Shown here: piece by piece, positions 19,035-31,476 of the stretch
Layout: each line of letters starts with the position of its first letter
Numbering within the stretch: position 1 is the first letter of the stretch
Assembly (NCBI RefSeq): GCF_001021025.1
Contig: NZ_CP011541.1
Span: forward strand, 1,178,001 to 1,242,000
Reading direction: 5' to 3'
DNA: 64,000 bases
Source of the DNA: Corynebacterium epidermidicanis
GTDB taxonomy: Bacteria; Actinomycetota; Actinomycetes; Mycobacteriales; Mycobacteriaceae
Notes under the pieces: generated by a model
Database searches by the model: none
What the model saw: the letters and a program-made list of their open reading frames with translations, nothing else
Told to the model about the DNA's origin: nothing
Made by a program: the position numbers and the translations under genes

Positions 19035-21548
19035 ATGTTGCTTTCCCAGAACTGGGTGACCGCCCTTCTTCGCGCCCAGAACCCAGATTGGTCCGTCACA
19101 GCAGAAGAAATGGATGCCGGCTACGTCCGCGTCGGATTCGAAACCGAAGGCTACACACCCATTGAGGAAACCACCGGACCGCTCGTGCTGGGCGTGGTGG
19201 AAAACATTGAGGAGCTGACCGGATTCAAGAAACCAATCCGCTACTGCAAGGTCAACGTCGGCGATGCCAATGGCACCGGCGAACTGCAGGGAATTGTCTG
19301 TGGTGCCCGCAATTTCAAGGAAGGCGACACCGTGGTGGTCTCGCTTCCAGGCGCCGAACTCCCAGGTGGCTTCAAGATTGCCGCCCGCGAAACCTACGAC
19401 CACGTCTCGGAAGGCATGATTTGCTCGGCCGCGGAATTGGGCCTAGCGAGCAAGCAGACCAAGGGCATTATCACTCTGCCCGCCACTGCGGGCGCTCCGG
19501 GCACCGATGCCCGCGCGGTCCTTGGCCTGGACGACACCATCTTCGACGTCAACGTCACTCCAGATCGCGGCTATGCGCTTTCGGCGCGTGGACTTACCCG
19601 CGAACTTGCGTCCGCGTTCAACCTGACCTACACCGACCCCGCGCAGGACCCTGCCATCGCTGGCGTGACCGTCGACGTGCCACCAGTGTCCGGTACGACT
19701 CTGGATGTCAGCGTTGCACCGGAGACCAAAACCGTCCGCTTCGGGCTACGTAAAGTTACCGGGGTTGACCCAACGGCGAAAACCCCGTTCTGGATCGAAC
19801 GCGAACTGCTGCTGTCCGGGCAACGACTCGTCAACCTCCCCACGGACATCACCAACTTCGTGATGATCCTCCTGGGCCAACCGATGCACGCCTTCGACGC
19901 CAACCGGATCGACGGCTCCCTGCAGGTCCGCACCGCGCAGGCAGGGGAGAAGCTCACCACCCTGGATCACGTTGAGCGAACGCTGTCAGCCGAAGATGTC
20001 GTCATCTGCGACAACTCTGGTGTGCAGTCTCTGGCTGGAGTGATGGGCGGCTCAACCTCGGAAATCGCTGACGACACCACCGATGTCTACTTCGAGGCGG
20101 CAATCTGGGATCCGATTCTCGTGGCCCGTACGTGCCGTCGGCACAAGCTGTCCTCTGAGGCATCCCGACGCTTCGAACGTGGCGTTGACCCCACATTGGT
20201 GGAAGTCGCCCTCGACGTCGCTGCCTCGTTGCTTGCACAGTACGGTGGCGGCACGATCGAGGCTGGCCGTACCTTGATCGGCGACGTACCGGCCCCGGCC
20301 ACCATCACCATGCCCGTAGATTTTCCTGGTCGCATCGCGGGCGTGACATACAGCCGCGAGACCGTAGTTAAGCGGCTCGAGGAAGTCGGGTGTACCGTGA
20401 GCGTTTCGGAATGCGGTGGCAAACTCGACGTTACCGCACCAGCGTGGCGCTCGGATCTGACCTTCAAGGAAGCCCTCGTCGAGGAAGTCCTGCGCCTGGA
20501 GGGCCTGGAAGACATCCCTTCCGTAGTTCCGACGCCACCTCCGGGCCGGGGTCTCACCCCAGCTCAGCTGCGTCGCCGCGCCATCGGCCATGCCTTGGCT
20601 TACAACGGTTACCTCGAAATCTTGCCGACGCCGTTCATCGCGAACGATGTGTTCGACGTATGGGGACTCGAGCAGGACGATCCGCGTCGCGCGACCGTGT
20701 CCGTGCAGAACCCACTGGAATCTGATCATGCGATTTTGGGCACCACCTTATTGCCATCGATGCTGGAATCCTTGCGACGCAACATTGTCCGTGGCCAGCA
20801 CAACGTTGCTCTCTACGGTGTGGAACAAGTGAGCTTTGCTCGTGGCGAAGGCAAGTCGCCGATGCCGTCGGTAAGCGAGCGTCCTAGCGAGGAGACCATC
20901 GCTGAGCTGGTGGCTTCGTTGCCACACCAGCCTTTGCATGTGGCCGTTGTTGGCTGCGGCGAGATCGAACCGGAAGGGCCGTGGGGTGCGGGGCGCGCGT
21001 TCACTTATGCGGATGCCATCGAGGCCGCGCGATTGGTCGCTCGCGCTGCTGACGTTGAGCTCGAGGTGGAAAACGCCGAGATGCTGCCGTGGCACCCTGG
21101 TCGTTGCGCTGCCTTGAAGGTTTATGGCGAAGTCGTGGGTTACGCCGGCGAGCTGCACCCTCAGGTTCTCGAGCGCGCTGAACTTCCGGCCCGCACCTGC
21201 GCGATGGAACTTGACGTCACGGCCCTGCCGTTTGCCCCAAGCTTCCCAGCACCAACGCTGTCTGCTTTCCCAGCCCTGCTGCAGGATGTCGCATTGGTGG
21301 TCAGCGAAGACACTCCTGCGGAAGCTGTGCGCAAGACCGTCGTGGAAGGCGCTGGCCCACTGGTGGAAAAGGTGGAGCTTTTCGACGTCTACCGCTCCGA
21401 AACTCTCGGCGCCGACAAGAAGTCCTTGGCCTTCAACATCGTTTTCCGTGCCGCAGACCGCACTCTGACCGATGACGAATGCTCGGAAGCTCGCATGGCT
21501 GCAGTCGAGCTAGCCGCCCAGAAACATGGCGCGGAGTTGCGCGCCTAG
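19035..21548 (+). CDS. pheT: phenylalanyl-tRNA synthetase beta subunit
   Basis: 837 residues, full length. The tRNA-binding OB domain lies at about residues 40-150, then B3/B4 editing (around 210-370), B5 (around 395-470), a catalytic-like core and the C-terminal FDX-ACB anticodon-binding domain (around 740-837, SAFPALLQDVALVV). It follows pheS by 30 bp with AAGGAGAA upstream of the ATG. A strong terminator follows. Confidence 0.97.
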   Translation: MLLSQNWVTALLRAQNPDWSVTAEEMDAGYVRVGFETEGYTPIEETTGPLVLGVVENIEELTGFKKPIRYCKVNVGDANGTGELQGIVCGARNFKEGDTVVVSLPGAELPGGFKIAARETYDHVSEGMICSAAELGLASKQTKGIITLPATAGAPGTDARAVLGLDDTIFDVNVTPDRGYALSARGLTRELASAFNLTYTDPAQDPAIAGVTVDVPPVSGTTLDVSVAPETKTVRFGLRKVTGVDPTAKTPFWIERELLLSGQRLVNLPTDITNFVMILLGQPMHAFDANRIDGSLQVRTAQAGEKLTTLDHVERTLSAEDVVICDNSGVQSLAGVMGGSTSEIADDTTDVYFEAAIWDPILVARTCRRHKLSSEASRRFERGVDPTLVEVALDVAASLLAQYGGGTIEAGRTLIGDVPAPATITMPVDFPGRIAGVTYSRETVVKRLEEVGCTVSVSECGGKLDVTAPAWRSDLTFKEALVEEVLRLEGLEDIPSVVPTPPPGRGLTPAQLRRRAIGHALAYNGYLEILPTPFIANDVFDVWGLEQDDPRRATVSVQNPLESDHAILGTTLLPSMLESLRRNIVRGQHNVALYGVEQVSFARGEGKSPMPSVSERPSEETIAELVASLPHQPLHVAVVGCGEIEPEGPWGAGRAFTYADAIEAARLVARAADVELEVENAEMLPWHPGRCAALKVYGEVVGYAGELHPQVLERAELPARTCAMELDVTALPFAPSFPAPTLSAFPALLQDVALVVSEDTPAEAVRKTVVEGAGPLVEKVELFDVYRSETLGADKKSLAFNIVFRAADRTLTDDECSEARMAAVELAAQKHGAELRA

Positions 21549-21558
21549 TTCAATCAAT

Positions 21559-21597
21559 ACCCGCTACTGAGATCGCTCAGCTAGCGGGTTTTATTTT
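21559..21597 (+). terminator. terminator of pheST
   Basis: ACCCGCTACTGAG and CTCAGCTAGCGGGT form a long stem around ATCG with one bulged C, followed by TTTATTTT. It lies 10 bp after the pheT stop. Confidence 0.9.
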
Positions 21598-21629
21598 CCC
21601 ATCTCACATTGATTTGGAGCATAGTTGCT

Positions 21630-22487
21630 ATGACTAGTAGCGTCGCCGCGCTCAGCGGTGCAGAAACCTTTGATGCCGTGAAGAAGGCCATGTTGCATAA
21701 GGTGCACTCGCCTTTTCCTACGGTCGTAATTTCCGCTATGTATGCCGGTTTGATGATCGGCTTGGGTTTCGTTTTTTATACCACCTCGCAAGTTGGGGCA
21801 TCCGGGATGCCGACGGGTCCTGCGAAAGTTCTCGGTGGAGTGGTGTTCTCTGTCGGGCTCGCATTAGTGATCGTTACTGGCGCTGACCTATTCACCTCAG
21901 CGTGCCTCACCCAGTTTTTGGTAGCTGAGGGCGATATTTCCTTGTCACAAATGGTCAAGCATTGGCTGACAGTGTATTTCTGTAACATGTTGGGCGCCGC
22001 CCTCTTGGTCTGCATAATTTTCGTCTCGGGATCCGCGAAGGGGAGTCATGGCGCCTGGGGTGCGGTGGTGTTGTCTACCGCTGCACACAAGGTTGAGCAC
22101 TCTTTTTCCGAGGCAGTTGCGTTAGGAATTATGTGCAATTTGATGGTGTGTTTGGCAGTGTGGATGGCGTTTGCCGGGCGGACCGTGGTGGACAAAATCG
22201 TCGGCTTGACGGCGCCAGTGGCCCTGTTTGTGGCCTCTGGCTTTGAGCACTCGGTGGCCAATATGTACATGATCCCGCTGGCTTTGCTGCTCAAACACCA
22301 GGATAATCCTGAGGTTATCTCGGCGACGAACGGGTTAGACTTGAGTGGATTGACGATGTCGGGATATGTGGTGGATAACCTCATACCGGTGACGATCGGC
22401 AACATTCTTGGTGCGTCATTAGTGGCGTTGGGAATGGCATTGTGGCACCGGGATCGGGCGACACGAAAAGGTTCTGTGCACACATAG
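21630..22487 (+). CDS. formate/nitrite transporter family channel (FocA/NirC-like)
   Basis: 285 residues from the ATG at 21630 with GGAG ten bases upstream; the TTG at 21609 is less likely. Six hydrophobic segments fit the FNT fold: PTVVISAMYAGLMIGLGFVF, VLGGVVFSVGLALVIVTGADLFTS, a segment around WLTVYFCNMLGAALLV, and later ones through the C-terminus. ADLFTSACL and the re-entrant regions match pentameric FNT channels that pass formate, nitrite or hydrosulfide. The substrate cannot be told from the sequence. It is monocistronic between two regulatory sites. Confidence 0.85.
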   Translation: MTSSVAALSGAETFDAVKKAMLHKVHSPFPTVVISAMYAGLMIGLGFVFYTTSQVGASGMPTGPAKVLGGVVFSVGLALVIVTGADLFTSACLTQFLVAEGDISLSQMVKHWLTVYFCNMLGAALLVCIIFVSGSAKGSHGAWGAVVLSTAAHKVEHSFSEAVALGIMCNLMVCLAVWMAFAGRTVVDKIVGLTAPVALFVASGFEHSVANMYMIPLALLLKHQDNPEVISATNGLDLSGLTMSGYVVDNLIPVTIGNILGASLVALGMALWHRDRATRKGSVHT

Positions 22488-22490
22488 CGA

Positions 22491-22520
22491 TTGAATACTT
22501 TTCATTCAACCGCATAAAAT
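22491..22520 (+). promoter_or_regulatory. candidate ARG box overlapping the argC promoter
   Basis: TTGAATACTTTTCATTCAA (22491-22509) has perfect TTGAAT/ATTCAA arms and fits the general ARG-box pattern bound by ArgR. Its left arm TTGAAT can serve as the -35 element, with TAAAAT at 22515-22520 as -10 (18-bp spacing), so bound ArgR would cover the promoter. argR itself is 4.5 kb downstream in the same cluster. Confidence 0.6.
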
Positions 22521-22535
22521 GCTAGGGTGGTTGGT

Positions 22536-23579
22536 ATGAGTATTTCCGTAGCTATTGCAGGGGTCACCGGTTACGCCGGCGCCGAACTTCTCCGGCTGCT
22601 GGTAGCGCACCCGGCGTATGCGTCCGGTGAGCTCACAATTGGTGCTCTCGCAGCTGGATCCAGTGCGGGCCAACAGCTGGGCGAACTATTGCCCCACCTG
22701 CCAGAATTTGGGGACCGTGTCGTGGTGGAGACCTCGGCGGAAACCCTTGGCGGGCATGACGTCGTATTCTTAGCGCTGCCACATGGTCATTCCGCGGCAC
22801 TTGCACATGAATTGGATGCCGAGGTGTCCATCATTGACTGTGCCGCTGATTTCCGGTTGCGTAGCGCTGCTGAATGGGAAAAATACTATGGGAGCCCACA
22901 CGCAGGTTCGTGGGTTTATGGTCTCCCTGAAATGCCCGGGCACCGGGACGCTATCAGCCAAACGGGCCGGGTGGCAGTTCCTGGGTGCTTCCCAACGGGA
23001 GCAACTATGGCGCTCATGCCTGCGGTGCACGCTGGTCTGATTCAACCGAACATCAACGTTGTGTCGATTACGGGAGTCTCCGGCGCGGGGAAGAAAGCCA
23101 GCGTCGGGATGCTCGGTGCGGAAACGATGTCCAACGTGCGGGCCTACAACACAGCTGGTAAACATCGGCATACGCCGGAGATCAAGCAGAATCTCGGCGA
23201 GTTTATAGCAGCTGATATTCAGCTGAGTTTCACGCCGGTTTTAGCACCTATGCCAAGAGGCATACTCACTACCGCCACGGCGCCACTTGCAGCGGGAGTG
23301 GATGCCGTACAGGCCCGGGCCACCTATGAAGACTTCTATGCTGACGAGACGTTTGTCACCGTACTGCCGGAGGGCTACCAGCCACAAACGAAGTCGGTGG
23401 TGGGGTCAAACGGAGTCCAGGTGCAGGTAGAAGTCAACGAAGACGCGGGCCTACTTCTGGTGACCAGTGCCATCGACAACCTCACCAAGGGAACAGCCGG
23501 CGGAGCTGTCCAATGTATGAATCTGATGCATGGCTTCCCAGAGACCGCCGGACTGCCTGTTGCCGGGCTAGCTCCGTAA
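22536..23579 (+). CDS. argC: N-acetyl-gamma-glutamyl-phosphate reductase
   Basis: 347 residues from the ATG at 22536. NAD(P)-binding start [18 protein letters not shown]; the catalytic Cys is in [15 protein letters not shown]; the family motif [12 protein letters not shown] is present. It makes N-acetylglutamate semialdehyde, the third step of arginine synthesis, and is the first gene of the arginine cluster directly behind the ARG-box promoter. Confidence 0.97.
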   Translation: MSISVAIAGVTGYAGAELLRLLVAHPAYASGELTIGALAAGSSAGQQLGELLPHLPEFGDRVVVETSAETLGGHDVVFLALPHGHSAALAHELDAEVSIIDCAADFRLRSAAEWEKYYGSPHAGSWVYGLPEMPGHRDAISQTGRVAVPGCFPTGATMALMPAVHAGLIQPNINVVSITGVSGAGKKASVGMLGAETMSNVRAYNTAGKHRHTPEIKQNLGEFIAADIQLSFTPVLAPMPRGILTTATAPLAAGVDAVQARATYEDFYADETFVTVLPEGYQPQTKSVVGSNGVQVQVEVNEDAGLLLVTSAIDNLTKGTAGGAVQCMNLMHGFPETAGLPVAGLAP

Positions 23580-23631
23580 ATTCTTCTTATTCCTCGCTTC
23601 CACCTCAACCCACACTTGGAGAACGACACCG

Positions 23632-24783
23632 ATGTCTATCACTCACCCACAAGGGTTTTTAGCCGCAGCGACCACCGCGGGTATCAAACCTTCCGGAAAT
23701 CCCGACATGGCCTTGGTTGTTAACCAGGGGCCTCAGTTCGTCGCAGCGGGTGTGTTCACCCGCAACCGCGTTTTCGCTGCTCCGGTCAAGCTCTCCAAGC
23801 AAGTCTTGGCGGATGGCCAGGTGCAGGCAGTTCTCTATAACTCTGGTAACGCCAACGCGTGTAACGGCGAGCAGGGATATCAGGATGCCGTGGCATCCAC
23901 TGAGGCTGCGGCGGCTGCTCTCGGTGTCCCTGTGTCGGATATCGCCGCCTGCTCGACGGGGCTGATCGGTGAACCCATGCCGATGGACAAAGTACTCGTG
24001 GGCGTCGATAAGCTTGCCGAGGGCCTGGGGGATAACGGTCATGCTGCTGCGGAGGCAATCATGACCACCGATACGGTCTCGAAGGAAGTGCTTGTTCGCG
24101 GCGAAGGCTGGTCCATTGGCGGCATGGGCAAGGGGGTTGGCATGATGGCGCCGTCGCTGGCCACTATGCTGGTGTGCCTGACCACCGATGCGGTTGTCCC
24201 GGTTGACATTGCGCAGGCTGCGTTGCAGAAGGCTTGCGATCTTACGTTCAACACCCTCGACATTGACGGCTCAACCTCTACCAATGACACGGTGTTGCTG
24301 CTCGCCAACGGCGCCTCCGGCGTCTCGCCTAGCATCGCCGAATTTGAGGCGGCGGTATTGCAGGCGTGTTCCGACTTGGCGGATCAGCTGCAATCAGATG
24401 CGGAAGGGGTAACGAAGCGAGTCAAGATCACGGTGCAAGGAACCACCACTGCAGAGATGGCGCTGAATGCCGCCCGCACCCTCGGCCGGGACAACCTGTT
24501 TAAGTGCGCCATGTTTGGCTCTGACCCAAACTGGGGTCGCGTGCTCGCTGCGGTGGGAATGGCAGATGCAGACATGGAGCCGGAAAACATTTCGGTGTAT
24601 TTCAATGGCGAGGCCGTCTGCGAGAAAACAACCGGTACTCCGGGTGCCCGCGACGTGGATCTTTCCGGCGTCGACATTGATGTGCTGGTTGATTTAGGCA
24701 CGGGTGGACCGGGCACCGCTATGGTACGCACCACGGATCTGTCCCATGAGTACGTCGAGATTAACTCGGCATATTCGAGCTAG
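23632..24783 (+). CDS. argJ: glutamate N-acetyltransferase/ornithine acetyltransferase
   Basis: 383 residues. The self-cleavage site is in [13 protein letters not shown], with the nucleophilic Thr after the Ala, which splits the protein into alpha and beta chains. [10 protein letters not shown] near residue 65 and the C-terminal [19 protein letters not shown] are typical. It recycles the acetyl group from N-acetylornithine to glutamate. The linear argA/argE route may therefore not be needed. Confidence 0.97.
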   Translation: MSITHPQGFLAAATTAGIKPSGNPDMALVVNQGPQFVAAGVFTRNRVFAAPVKLSKQVLADGQVQAVLYNSGNANACNGEQGYQDAVASTEAAAAALGVPVSDIAACSTGLIGEPMPMDKVLVGVDKLAEGLGDNGHAAAEAIMTTDTVSKEVLVRGEGWSIGGMGKGVGMMAPSLATMLVCLTTDAVVPVDIAQAALQKACDLTFNTLDIDGSTSTNDTVLLLANGASGVSPSIAEFEAAVLQACSDLADQLQSDAEGVTKRVKITVQGTTTAEMALNAARTLGRDNLFKCAMFGSDPNWGRVLAAVGMADADMEPENISVYFNGEAVCEKTTGTPGARDVDLSGVDIDVLVDLGTGGPGTAMVRTTDLSHEYVEINSAYSS

Positions 24784-24793
24784 GAGGAGTGAG

Positions 24794-25723
24794 ATGACGG
24801 TAGACCTGACCCCAAGCGATAGGGCACACGTTCTCGCCGAAGCTCTCCCGTGGCTGCAGCACTATCGGGACAAGATTGTCGTCGTTAAGTACGGCGGCAA
24901 CGCCATGGTGGATGAAAAGCTCAAGGCGGCCTTCGCGGCGGACATGGTCTTTTTGCGCACCGTTGGCGTTAAGCCGGTGGTTGTCCACGGAGGAGGGCCA
25001 CAGATTTCCACGATGCTGGATCGTCTGGGCCTGGAGGGCGAGTTCCGTGGTGGATTCCGCGTTACCACCCCTGAGGTGATGGATGTGGTTCGCATGGTGC
25101 TCTTTGGCCAGGTTGGACGAGACTTGGTGAACCTGATTAACTCCCACGGCCCCTACGCAGTGGGTATGTCGGGTGAGGACGGCGGGCTGTTCCGGGCGGA
25201 AAAGCGCCTGGTCACCGTCGAAGGTGTGCCCACTGACATTGGGCTCGTCGGAAACATTACCGACGTCCACGCCGACGCTATCCGCGACATCATCGACGCT
25301 GGCCGCATCCCCGTGGTCTCCACCGTGGCCCCTGGCGACGACGGCGAGGTCTACAACATTAACGCTGACACCGCCGCGGGCGCGCTCGCAGGAGCGTTGG
25401 GAGCCGAACGTCTGGTCATCCTCACAAACGTCGAGGGGCTGTACACCCAGTGGCCGAACCGGGACTCGCTGGTCAGTGCAATCAAGGCATCGACCTTGCG
25501 CGAGGTTTTGCCCTCGCTTGATTCCGGCATGATACCGAAAATGGAATCTTGCCTGGCAGCCGTCGACCAGGGCGTGTCCGCCTCCCATGTTATCGACGGC
25601 CGAATCGCGCACTCGGTACTGCTCGAATTGCTCACCATGGGTGGCATCGGCACCATGGTGCTGCCCGATGGTTACGACCGCGACAATTACCCCGATGGCA
25701 CCGTCTTTAGGAAGGACAAGTAG
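24794..25723 (+). CDS. argB: N-acetylglutamate kinase
   Basis: 309 residues from the ATG at 24794, with AGGAGG correctly spaced; an upstream in-frame ATG inside argJ is rejected. Kinase motifs: [18 protein letters not shown], and [15 protein letters not shown] for nucleotide and substrate binding. It phosphorylates N-acetylglutamate and in many bacteria is the arginine-feedback step. The stop is immediately followed by the argD ATG. Confidence 0.97.
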   Translation: MTVDLTPSDRAHVLAEALPWLQHYRDKIVVVKYGGNAMVDEKLKAAFAADMVFLRTVGVKPVVVHGGGPQISTMLDRLGLEGEFRGGFRVTTPEVMDVVRMVLFGQVGRDLVNLINSHGPYAVGMSGEDGGLFRAEKRLVTVEGVPTDIGLVGNITDVHADAIRDIIDAGRIPVVSTVAPGDDGEVYNINADTAAGALAGALGAERLVILTNVEGLYTQWPNRDSLVSAIKASTLREVLPSLDSGMIPKMESCLAAVDQGVSASHVIDGRIAHSVLLELLTMGGIGTMVLPDGYDRDNYPDGTVFRKDK

Positions 25724-26902
25724 ATGAAACCAGACTGGGGCAACACGCTCATGGATAACTATGGCACCCCGGCGCTCAAGCTTGTCGACGCGCACGGCTG
25801 CTACGTGGTTGACGACCAGGGGCGCGAACACCTGGACTTGCTCGCCGGTATCGCGGTGAACTCACTGGGCTACGGGCATCCGGCGCTGGTCGAGGCGGTG
25901 CATCGCCAGGTGGCCTCCTTCGCGCACGTCTCCAATCTGTTCCAGTCCCAGCCGGTGATCGATGTCGCGGCCGGGCTGATCGATCGTTTCGCTGCCGGGG
26001 ATGCTTCGCTTGCCGCGGAGACCCGCGTATTCTTCTGTAACTCGGGTGCCGAGGCCAATGAAGCTGCTTTCAAATTGGCACGCCTGACTGGAAAGCGCCG
26101 GATTCTGGCAGCTCACCATGGTTTCCACGGACGCACGATGGGTTCGCTGGCGATGACGGGCCAGCCAGATAAGCGCCGGGCGTTCGAGCCACTTCCTTCC
26201 GGGGTGGAATTCTACGAGTACGGCGACATCGAGTTTCTGCGCACATTGGTCGCCCAGGATCCGACAGACACCGCCGCGATCATTTTGGAACCGATCCAGG
26301 GCGAGACCGGCGTGATCCCAGCCCCGGACGGTTTCCTCGCCGACGTCCGGAAACTTTGCGACGAGCATGACATCTTGTTCGTCGTCGATGAGGTCCAAAC
26401 CGGGGTAGGGCGCACCGGCACCTTCTTTGCACACCAGCACGATCACGTTCTCCCCGACGTGGTGACGATGGCTAAAGGCCTCGGCGGCGGCCTCCCCATC
26501 GGCGCGTGCCTGGCGCATGGACGCGCCGCTGGCTTGTTCGGTCCAGGTTCTCACGGCACGACTTTTGGTGGCAACCCGGTTGCCTGCGCCGCGGCAAAGG
26601 TCGTGCTCGCCGAGCTTGACGACGCCTTCCTGCAGCAAGTTCGACGCAACGGCGAACTGCTCGCCGAGCGCGTAGCGCAGCTGCCGACGGTGATGCAGGT
26701 GCGTGGCCGGGGACTCATGTTGGGTTTGGTCCTGCGTGAACCGGTAGCGAAACAAGCGGTGGCGAAGGCTGCTGAATTCGGTGTAATCATCAACGCGCCT
26801 GCCGAAGATGTGGTTCGGTTGACTCCACCACTGATAATTTCTGCCGCAGAGGTTGACCTGGCCATTGAGCGCCTGGGCAGGCTGTTCGAAGCGGTTTCTT
26901 GA
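25724..26902 (+). CDS. argD: acetylornithine aminotransferase
   Basis: 392 residues, class III PLP aminotransferase. Motifs: [50 protein letters not shown], and the PLP lysine in [14 protein letters not shown]. It makes N-acetylornithine. The start codon directly follows the argB stop. In C. glutamicum argF comes next, but here 153 bp without a gene lead to argR. Confidence 0.96.
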   Translation: MKPDWGNTLMDNYGTPALKLVDAHGCYVVDDQGREHLDLLAGIAVNSLGYGHPALVEAVHRQVASFAHVSNLFQSQPVIDVAAGLIDRFAAGDASLAAETRVFFCNSGAEANEAAFKLARLTGKRRILAAHHGFHGRTMGSLAMTGQPDKRRAFEPLPSGVEFYEYGDIEFLRTLVAQDPTDTAAIILEPIQGETGVIPAPDGFLADVRKLCDEHDILFVVDEVQTGVGRTGTFFAHQHDHVLPDVVTMAKGLGGGLPIGACLAHGRAAGLFGPGSHGTTFGGNPVACAAAKVVLAELDDAFLQQVRRNGELLAERVAQLPTVMQVRGRGLMLGLVLREPVAKQAVAKAAEFGVIINAPAEDVVRLTPPLIISAAEVDLAIERLGRLFEAVS

Positions 26903-27055
26903 GACCAACATGCGGTGGGATAGGCACGCCGTCGCGAAGCCAACTGCCGAAAGTTATTCACGATGCCGTATATTTGCAGTATCTACTTGTTTTTCGCGCA
27001 CACTCGCGCACTGCAGGTGCCAGCCAGGTACCGCAAGACAGATGAGGAGTAGTAC

Positions 27056-27538
27056 ATGACGAATCCGGTGACTCGAACTGCGCGACAGGCGCGAATCCTG
27101 GATATTTTGGAGCGCTACCGCGTTTCGAGCCAGGTGCAGCTTTCGGAGCTGTTGCTCGATGAAGGCATCGACATCACGCAGGCAACGCTGTCGCGAGATC
27201 TCGACGAACTCGGCGCTAAGAAAGTGCGACCTGATGGTGGGCGTGCGTTTTATGCGGTCGGTTTGGTTGACGGTCAACGGATTGAGCAACCGCGTGGTCC
27301 GCAAGAAAAGCTACGCCGGATGCTCGAGGACCTGCTGGTTTCCGTAGATTACACCGGCAACATCGCGGTGCTGCGAACACCGCCGGGAGCCGCGCAATAT
27401 TTGGCTAGTTTCATTGACCGTGTCGGCATGAACGAGGTGGTAGGCACCATCGCGGGTGATGATACGGTATTTGTACTTGCGCGAGAGCCGATGATGGGCC
27501 AAGAGCTTTCGGAGATTTTCAGCCGCAAAACCCAATAG
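27056..27538 (+). CDS. argR: arginine repressor
   Basis: 160 residues. The N-terminal winged helix (about 1-75) carries [31 protein letters not shown], including the SR recognition segment. The C-terminal hexamerisation and arginine-binding domain ends in the acidic [11 protein letters not shown]. ArgR bound to arginine represses biosynthetic operons through ARG boxes. GAGGAG precedes the ATG. The gap 26903-27055 upstream holds no gene. Confidence 0.96.
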   Translation: MTNPVTRTARQARILDILERYRVSSQVQLSELLLDEGIDITQATLSRDLDELGAKKVRPDGGRAFYAVGLVDGQRIEQPRGPQEKLRRMLEDLLVSVDYTGNIAVLRTPPGAAQYLASFIDRVGMNEVVGTIAGDDTVFVLAREPMMGQELSEIFSRKTQ

Positions 27539-27623
27539 CCACCTTATCCTTGTGGCAAGCGCGCCCCAGGTAGGGGCCGCAAAATACTATCTACGTTCCC
27601 TTAAACATTGCTAGGAGCAAAAA

Positions 27624-30256
<2,633 letters not shown>

Positions 30257-30276
30257 CGATTCGGGAATGCGCAGCT

Positions 30277-30300
30277 AGCCGGTGGCTTAGGCCGCCGGCT
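30277..30300 (+). terminator. terminator after argGH
   Basis: AGCCGGTGGC and GCCGCCGGCT form a 10-bp stem with one G-T pair around TTAG, 20 bp after the argH stop. A weak T-tract (ATTTT) follows at a short distance. Confidence 0.75.
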
Positions 30301-30349
30301 TCGGCATTTTCGACGAGCGGAAGTAGTCGAATAATAATTCGATTACGCC

Positions 30350-31476
30350 ATCTCTCAAAGTTTCGGTGGCGAAAAGAAGTCTGGCCCACGCTTGGGCTCG
30401 ATTGTGTTGGCCTTGATTCTGGTGCCGGTGATCGCGGTAGCGATTGTCGTCGGCAGGGGGCCGGAGATCGCCCGTTGCTCGGCTCTGGTGGGACGACCAA
30501 GGTGCGAGTAGTTATGGGTTCGGAAAAGATGTCGCACTTTGCGGACCCGGCGGTCGTCGATAGGCTCGCTGAGCTGGGTATTCAAGTTGAGGCGACGCCG
30601 AGTGGATCGCGCAAGATTGCTACTCTCCCAGATTTGAAGAATTTCGATGCGGCATTCCCGTCTTCGGCTCCCGCCGCGGAAAACATCAGCCAGGAGACAG
30701 GGCGAAAAGTTCACCTACGCTCCGTTCTTTTCGCCCATGGCCAGGCATTGCAGGCGCAACAGGTTATCGTTGAGAAGAATGGTGTGGCCTACTTAGACGT
30801 GGCCAAGTACCTGGAGCTGGCCAAGTCGGGGAAGCGCTGGTGAGAGATTTCTAGCGACTTCCAGTCGCCATTGGGGATGCAAATTTCTTCGACGGACATG
30901 CGCAGCTCCAATTCGGCCGCGATGTATTTGTCGATTGCTAGCTGGGTGGCCAACGGGGCAATGTTCCAGCGACGGACGCCGAAGTTACCTCTGCAGTACG
31001 CAAGGTTAGTCCGCTGTTTACTCACCAAGGGTTTACGGGTGGAAGTTCAGCGGGGCCTTTTGCGGAGTACATGTCGCAAGGGAAGGGGGCCCCCTATGGT
31101 GCTGATTTACGAGGCACAGTTCCCGGGCCAACAGATGATTTCGCCTGATTCAATGGGCAAAAATATGCGCCTGGTTTATCTCGATCCGACGATCTCTTCG
31201 CAGCACACACTGTTGAGCTTTAATGATGCCGGCTCCAAGTTGGGCGAGGCACTGCAAAATGACAAAAAGCTCCAGCAGCTGGCGGCCCGACATGGCTTCC
31301 GCCCGAATCAACCGGGCATCTTCGCAACTGAGCTTTCGTCTGCGGGGATCGCGCCTCCACCTGAACTGTTGTCGACGGTTACCCCGCCAGACTATGACCG
31401 ACTTGAGCAGCTCATCGAAGGTGTGTCCGCCCAGTTCGCTAGTTCGGCGCCCCCGGAAGGAGCTCCTGAGCAATGA
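30350..31476 (+). pseudogene. degraded substrate-binding protein gene
   Basis: Conceptual joining gives one protein: membrane anchor (LGSIVLALILVPVIAVAIVVG), GDRPLLGSGG, then a periplasmic type-2 binding-protein fold (VRVVMGSEKMSHFADPAVV, ISSTDMRSSNSAAMYLSIASW, FTGGSSAGPFAEYMS, MVLIYEAQFPGQQM). It is broken by a frameshift near 30458, a TGA at 30841-30843, a frameshift near 30955 in GGGG and a frameshift near 31090 in G5C5. No start codon lies in frame before the anchor. The original protein was probably a lipid- or membrane-anchored solute-binding protein; its ligand is unknown. Confidence 0.75.
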
